From Rhodoferax sp. UBA4127 (GTDB lineage Bacteria; Pseudomonadota; Gammaproteobacteria; Burkholderiales; Burkholderiaceae_C), in contig DFWT01000034.1 of the NCBI GenBank assembly GCA_002381045.1, positions 2,991 through 13,997 of the forward strand: a DNA stretch of 11,007 bases, in the 5' to 3' direction. The position numbers and the translations under genes are program-made. Positions 7,636 to 11,007 of this stretch are shown in pieces. A model generated the notes under the pieces. That model was given only the letters and a program-made list of their open reading frames with translations. It had not been told where the DNA came from and searched no databases. Each line of letters begins with the position of its first letter. The first letter of the stretch is position 1.

Positions 7636-8064
7636 CTATTGCCCCGGCGTGGGCTCTCTTAAAGTCGTGTCCTTTCGGCAGGTAGCCAAACTGCGGGAGG
7701 AACTCGTCAGAATTTTAGTGATGCTGAAGCCACTCGGGTCAGTCAACACCCGCATGCAGGCGCAGCCATAGCCGTAATGGCCATTGGTCCGCACCCAGCG
7801 CCATGGCGGAAATCTCGGCCAATCGCCTTGCGCTTGGTGCCCGCCCTGGACCGCAACCAGCCATTCGCCCTCGCGATCAGTGAACCAGGCATTGGCGGGC
7901 GTGGGATTTTCAAACCAACCGCAACGCAATTGCCCTTTGAGTTGACCGGCATCGGCAAACGCGCCATGAGCAAATACCACAAGCATCGCAGCCAGCAGCT
8001 TAACGCGAACATCGCGCCCAAAGCTCCAGGCGCTGTGCAAGGCAGCCGATTGCAACACAGGCAT
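7636..8064 (-). CDS. Secreted DUF4087-type protein
   Basis: 142 residues. A long N-region containing Arg and Lys (about 1-22) leads to a hydrophobic core LLAAMLVVFAHGAFA (23-37) and a probable signal-peptidase site after Ala37. The mature part of about 105 residues has RCGWFENPTPANAWFTDREG (47-66), VQGGHQAQGDWP, WVRTNGHYGYGCACMRV and a late Cys129. I recognise this as the DUF4087 pattern. The four mature cysteines (48, 101, 103, 129) could form two disulfides in the periplasm. The ATG at 8064 lies 5 nt after the lytic-enzyme stop; a TTG one codon earlier is possible. The function of the family is unknown; its place next to a GH19-like enzyme suggests an envelope role, as inference. Confidence 0.82.
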   Translation of the reverse strand: MPVLQSAALHSAWSFGRDVRVKLLAAMLVVFAHGAFADAGQLKGQLRCGWFENPTPANAWFTDREGEWLVAVQGGHQAQGDWPRFPPWRWVRTNGHYGYGCACMRVLTDPSGFSITKILTSSSRSLATCRKDTTLREPTPGQ

Positions 8065-8069
8065 CAAAC

Positions 8070-8693
8070 TCAGCCAGTGGTGTAGCCAATGGCGGCGTAA
8101 AACTTCTTGGCATACACCGCGATCATTTCATCGCAATCATTGCCATTGATGATTCGTCTGGCGTTTTTCCAGTTTTCGGTGGTGGCGTTAAAGTAATCGC
8201 TGAACTTCTTGGTGGTGAAGCTACCTTCTTCCATCCCTTTAAACATGATGCGTGCGGCGAGTTCAGCCTGCAACACCTGGTCTGCGGCTGCCGCACTGGA
8301 TATGAGGTCGACACCAAATGCCTTTCCCATCTTGGCGTAGTTGGCACGCCAGGTGAGTTGTACGTAACCCCGCCCGTAAAACATGACACCATCACCCAGT
8401 TGTGCACCCATAGAGCGGGCAATTGCCGCGCGCCGCGGTACCGAACTGGCTGGGTCGTACATGCGGAAAAAATAGTCTTTGCCACCAAACTCGCGGATGG
8501 GTTGCATGGTGAACTGCGTTTCATGAAACGCAGTCCCCAAGGCATAGGCCAGCCAGCGGTCATCCTTCTTGGCGTGACTCTTTTCCCAAACATTCAGAAT
8601 GAAAGACAAGCCATCCACCTGCCCCTGACTCAGCTTTCCGGTGAACAGGGTTTGCCGGCACTGATCAAAAAAGAATTTGCGGTTAATGCCCAT
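8070..8693 (-). CDS. GH19-like lytic enzyme (chitinase/endolysin family)
   Basis: 207 residues, one lysozyme-like glycoside hydrolase family 19 domain. The chain shows LAYALGTAFHETQFTMQPIRE with His57-Glu58 and Glu68 (Glu58 is the likely general acid). It continues with GKDYFFRMYDP, the hallmark YGRGYVQLTWRANYAKMGKAFG (106-127) and a late ARRIINGND (178-186). Such domains cleave chitin or, in phage endolysins, the peptidoglycan glycan chain. There is no signal peptide, membrane anchor or wall-binding domain, which is more like a phage endolysin than a secreted chitinase. No holin, spanin or phage structural gene is nearby. The start is well supported by GAGAGG at 8700-8705 with a 6-nt spacer. 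It lies between fmdB (44 nt upstream) and the DUF4087 gene (5 nt downstream), probably co-transcribed. Confidence 0.88.
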   Translation of the reverse strand: MGINRKFFFDQCRQTLFTGKLSQGQVDGLSFILNVWEKSHAKKDDRWLAYALGTAFHETQFTMQPIREFGGKDYFFRMYDPASSVPRRAAIARSMGAQLGDGVMFYGRGYVQLTWRANYAKMGKAFGVDLISSAAAADQVLQAELAARIMFKGMEEGSFTTKKFSDYFNATTENWKNARRIINGNDCDEMIAVYAKKFYAAIGYTTG

Positions 8694-8737
8694 GGGAAAC
8701 CTCTCAAAGTGTGTGCGATGAAGGATCAGATTTGAAG

Positions 8738-8965
8738 TTAGCGGTTAAACGCGCAAGCCCCCGGACCGCCCGGATTGCCGCAAGACCCGCACGGGCTTGG
8801 CATCGCGGCGCCCGCCGGTTCGGTGACCGCGGTCGTGGCAAACACAGACAGCTGTTTCTCCAACTGCACCGAACCGCAGGCCGGGCAAGCGGGAACCGTG
8901 TCGCTGCGCACCAAGGTTTCAAACTGCTTCCCGCAATCGTGACACGCGTACTCGTAAATGGGCAT
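8738..8965 (-). CDS. FmdB-family zinc-ribbon protein
   Basis: 75 residues with the classic FmdB start MPIYEYACHDCGKQFE. Two CxxC knuckles, Cys8/Cys11 and Cys27/Cys30, form a zinc ribbon over the first 42 or so residues. The Ala/Pro/Gly-rich tail carries three more cysteines (CGSCGNPGGPGAC). FmdB was named as a putative regulator of amide utilisation, but the role of these small proteins is mostly unknown. The start is firm: AAGGAG at 8971-8976 lies 5 nt before the ATG. It is the first gene of a probable three-gene unit with the GH19-like and DUF4087 genes. In many betaproteobacteria I would expect fmdB near a DUF502 gene and aspS; neither is seen here, so this may be a paralogue or a rearranged locus. 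Confidence 0.92.
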   Translation of the reverse strand: MPIYEYACHDCGKQFETLVRSDTVPACPACGSVQLEKQLSVFATTAVTEPAGAAMPSPCGSCGNPGGPGACAFNR

Positions 8966-9022
8966 GTGAACTCCTTGAGTGGCCTAGGCAGAAAACTTTA
9001 GCTGACAGCGCTCAAACCAATG

Positions 9023-9057
9023 AAAAAAGCCCACTATATTTTGTATAGTGGGCTTTT
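9023..9057. terminator. Perfect bidirectional rho-independent terminator hairpin
   Basis: Arms of 14 nt (AAAAGCCCACTATA at 9025-9038 and its exact complement at 9044-9057) enclose a 5-nt loop TTTTG. The plus strand ends in TTTT, and the six A at 9023-9028 give six U on the minus-strand transcript, so it could stop transcription in both directions. It lies between the divergently read fmdB and integrase genes, where no gene ends. It may insulate the two, or be left from a gene moved by integration. Confidence 0.85.
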
Positions 9058-9152
9058 CAATTGCCTCTTGGGCTTAACTGGTGGCTGGGGCTCTACCGAA
9101 AGAAGACCCGCAGGCCGCATGAATGCTATGTTTACGTGATGATGCAGAATCA

Positions 9153-9172
9153 AGTTACTGTAGGAGTTACTG
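9153..9172 (+). repeat. 8-bp direct repeat around the integrase ribosome-binding site
   Basis: AGTTACTG occurs at 9153-9160 and again at 9165-9172, 12 bp apart, ending 1 nt before the integrase ATG. The Shine-Dalgarno AGGAG (9162-9166) sits between and partly within the second copy. It could be a protein or translational control site, or chance. Confidence 0.45.
9162..9166 (+). promoter_or_regulatory. Ribosome-binding site of the integrase gene
   Basis: AGGAG followed by a 7-nt spacer and ATG at 9174. This decides the start against the open frame that extends upstream to 9123, whose extra 17 residues are not family-like. Confidence 0.8.
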
Positions 9173-9173
9173 C

Positions 9174-10466
9174 ATGGCACGATCAATGATACCGTCTGAC
9201 GCCACGATTCGCAACATCAAACGAGGCGATCCCCGCAAGCGTTTGAGCGATGGCGAGGGGCTTTACCTGCTGCTGTTCGTCAAAGGTGGGGCGCATGGCT
9301 GGCGACTTGATTACACGATCAACGGCAAACGAAAAACCTTGAGCCTGGGCACCTACCCGGACACCAGGCTAAAGATTGCACGCGAACAAGCCGACCGAGC
9401 CCGTGAGCTGGTGGCGGCGGGTTCCGATCCGAGCGACCGACGCAAGGCAACAAAGGCGCTACAGGTTCAAACCCGCGAAGCCAAAGAACGCGAAGCGTCC
9501 GGCCTGCCCACAATCGGTAGTTTCGAGGAGGTCGCACGCGAATGGTTTGACACCCGGCGCAATGACTGGGCAGCCAGCTACGGCGACAAGATCATTCGGC
9601 GGCTGGAAGTTGACGTTTTCCCGTGGCTTGGACGCGAACCCGCTGGCAGCATCACGCCCCCGCTACTGTTGGAGGTAATGCGCAAAATCGAGGCACGCGG
9701 TGTGATCGAAACTGCGCACCGTGCCTTGGAAAATTGCGGACAAGTGTTTCGCTATGCCGTGGCCACGGGCCGGGCCGTGAGCAACCCGGCACGCGACCTG
9801 AAAGACGCCTTGCGCAAACCCGTGGTGAAGCACTTCCCGGCAATCACTGACCCTTCGCGCCTTGGTGAACTGCTGCGGGCTTGCTACGGATACCAGGGTA
9901 GCCATGTAGTGCGGGCCGCGTTGCGGCTAGCACCGATGCTGTTTCTGCGCCCGGGAGAACTGCGGCACGCTCAGTGGGTAGAGTTCGACTTTGACGCGGC
10001 GCTGTGGATTGTTCCCGCCGAACGGATGAAGCGCGAGAAAGACGGCAAGCTGAACGGCAAGCCACACCTCGTGCCCTTGCCTTCGCAAGCGGTGGAAACC
10101 TTGCGCGAACTGCAAACCATCACCGGCGGGGGGGTGTACGTCTTTCGCGGCGAACGACACCACCACCGGCCCATGAGTGAGAACACCGTGAATGCAGCTT
10201 TGCGGGCAATGGGCTTCGGTGCTGATGAAGTAGTGGGCCACGGATTCAGAGCGACCGCGCGCACGATGATGGCCGAACGCCTGGGCTTACCCGAAGCGGT
10301 GATCGAGGCGCAGCTTGCCCACTCTGTACCCGACAAGCTGGGCCGCTCCTATAACCGCACCGAATTTGAAACCCAGCGACGCGAAATGATGCAGACTTGG
10401 GCAAACTACCTTGACGGGCTGCGCAAGGGTGCTGACGTGATTCCCTTGCCCCAGAAGGCCGCCTGA
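9174..10466 (+). CDS. P4-type tyrosine recombinase (integrase)
   Basis: 430 residues. The N-terminal arm-binding domain (about 10-100, DUF4102-like) has KRLSDGEGLYLLL, WRLDYTINGKRKTLSLGTYP and LKIAREQADRARELVAAGSDP. A core-binding SAM-like domain follows (115-215), then the catalytic domain (225-415). All catalytic residues are visible: Arg259 in LFLRPGELR, Lys286 in ERMKR, His356 and Arg359 in GHGFRATART, His383 in AQLAHS, and Tyr393 in RSYNR. It should catalyse site-specific insertion and excision of the element it belongs to. P4-type integrases usually target the 3' end of a tRNA gene, but none is visible here. It appears intact and therefore possibly active. The host-like genes lie to its left, so the element's body is probably to the right, beyond 11007. 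Confidence 0.95.
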   Translation: MARSMIPSDATIRNIKRGDPRKRLSDGEGLYLLLFVKGGAHGWRLDYTINGKRKTLSLGTYPDTRLKIAREQADRARELVAAGSDPSDRRKATKALQVQTREAKEREASGLPTIGSFEEVAREWFDTRRNDWAASYGDKIIRRLEVDVFPWLGREPAGSITPPLLLEVMRKIEARGVIETAHRALENCGQVFRYAVATGRAVSNPARDLKDALRKPVVKHFPAITDPSRLGELLRACYGYQGSHVVRAALRLAPMLFLRPGELRHAQWVEFDFDAALWIVPAERMKREKDGKLNGKPHLVPLPSQAVETLRELQTITGGGVYVFRGERHHHRPMSENTVNAALRAMGFGADEVVGHGFRATARTMMAERLGLPEAVIEAQLAHSVPDKLGRSYNRTEFETQRREMMQTWANYLDGLRKGADVIPLPQKAA

Positions 10467-10749
10467 TGGTCACGCCCGGAATGTTTTGCCACTTACCTCG
10501 GCTGCTGGCGGGTGAAATCGTGGAAGCAGCGGGGACAAATGGCCGAAACCCAGCATCCATGCGGGTTGGCGCAGTATCAGCGAGAGAGGACAAAACGGGG
10601 ACGTAGCGGGGACAAAGTGGGGACATTCTTGGATGATGAAATTTATTCAAACAATCATGTGTTGCATTTGCCCTCATCATCAGCACATTCACGCGGGCTG
10701 ACCCGAATCCTCCCTGACTGCTGCGATTGCATCGGAAAGTAAGGGCAAT
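10467..10749. other. Non-coding stretch downstream of the integrase
   Basis: Apart from the phased repeat array I see no gene, tRNA or convincing terminator here. A 76-codon open frame (10512-10742) runs straight through the repeats and resembles no family, so I do not call it. The att core is not recognisable without the other element end. Confidence 0.5.
10531..10629 (+). repeat. Phased 11-bp GGGGAC direct-repeat array
   Basis: Four consecutive 11-bp units start at 10586, 10597, 10608 and 10619: GAGGACAAAAC, GGGGACGTAGC, GGGGACAAAGT and GGGGACATTCT. A fifth copy, GGGGACAAATG, starts at 10531, exactly five periods upstream. The period is close to one helical turn, so all copies face the same side of the DNA. 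The position 120-163 bp after the integrase stop (outlier at 65 bp) suits integrase arm-type sites or an excisionase or regulator array. No copy is seen between fmdB and the integrase. Confidence 0.8.
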
Positions 10750-10754
10750 GTGCT

Positions 10755-11007
10755 ATGCCCAAGGGTCAACTACCCCCGCTCCCCCTGTGGCGGGATGCCA
10801 ATGCTGGCGGGTCCATGCCCGCCTATAGACTGGTCGATAGCGTTCTGTCATGCCTACAGGCGGGCGCCGTACGCGCGTGAACGCAGTACGAATGACAAGG
10901 CGCTCGCCATCCTGTTGCGCTATATGGTCACGGTTTTAAACACACCGGACATTTATGCGTCAAGCGAAGCGCGACGCGGCGAGAAAACCAGGGTCTCGGG
11001 GCAACGC
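10755..11007 (+). pseudogene. Unidentified reading frame, possibly frameshifted, running off the window
   Basis: An ATG at 10755 with AAGGG at 10741-10745 upstream opens a frame to TGA at 10878-10880. It reads MPKGQLPPLPLWRDANAGGS, then MPAYRLVDSVLSCLQAGAVR. A second frame is open from 10795 to the window end and reads, from about 10879, ERSTNDKALAILLRYMVTVL, then NTPDIYASSEARRGEKTRVS. Both pieces look protein-like: the first for its helical end, the second for its regular helix and charged tail. They would join by one frame change near 10870-10880. I do not recognise the family. It could be a broken cargo gene of the element, or only the second frame may be real. Low confidence. Confidence 0.3.

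Noticed and set aside
9058..9130. Possible tRNA 3' end as the integrase target
   Set aside because: No T-arm GGTTCGAAxCC pattern or acceptor stem on either strand.
10512..10742. 76-codon open frame after the integrase
   Set aside because: It runs through the repeat array, starts at GTG without a ribosome site and resembles nothing known to me.
10806..10823. GGCGGG/CCCGCC hairpin in the right-hand region
   Set aside because: The 6-bp GC stem lacks a T-run and lies within a possible reading frame.

Overview
The window looks like a chromosomal segment of a betaproteobacterium, probably Burkholderiales and perhaps Comamonadaceae. This rests on the moderately GC-rich composition, the protein families present, and a short conserved hypothetical protein I associate with that group. 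It is inference from family resemblance, not a database match.

Region 1 (1-3747, plus strand). The 3' end of a Crp/Fnr-type regulator is followed by a complete three-gene ABC importer that I recognise as YnjBCD: a periplasmic binding protein with signal peptide, a fused double permease, and an ATPase with every expected motif. The genes are 5 and 1 nt apart, so this is a tight operon. The substrate is not established.

Region 2 (3703-7563, minus strand). This is a probable transcription unit read right to left. It holds a conserved hypothetical protein, a Crp/Fnr (Dnr-like) regulator whose start lies inside that gene, a C-terminally truncated uroporphyrinogen-III methyltransferase-like protein, and a 720-residue fusion of a TVP38/DedA-type membrane domain to a MerA/Lpd-like flavin disulfide reductase. 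The fusion gene runs convergently into ynjD and the two coding regions overlap by 45 nt. A Dnr-like regulator beside a methyltransferase relic hints at an ancestral link to nitrogen-oxide or tetrapyrrole metabolism, but the window holds no denitrification gene.

Region 3 (7636-8965, minus strand). An fmdB-like zinc-ribbon gene, a GH19-like lytic enzyme and a secreted DUF4087-type protein lie close together (44 and 5 nt gaps), probably as one unit.

Region 4 (8966-11007). A perfect bidirectional terminator hairpin sits between the divergent fmdB and a P4-type tyrosine integrase that keeps all its catalytic residues. After the integrase comes about 540 bp of mostly non-coding DNA with an 11-bp-phased array of GGGGAC repeats, probably integrase arm sites or a related recombination or regulatory array. 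An unidentified, possibly frameshifted reading frame runs off the window end. This is most likely the left edge of an integrative element whose cargo lies beyond the window.

I do not see a clear new multi-gene system here. The points most worth following are the phased array beside the integrase, the truncated methyltransferase in the regulator operon, and the membrane-reductase fusion with a MerA-like Tyr in place of the Lpd catalytic His.
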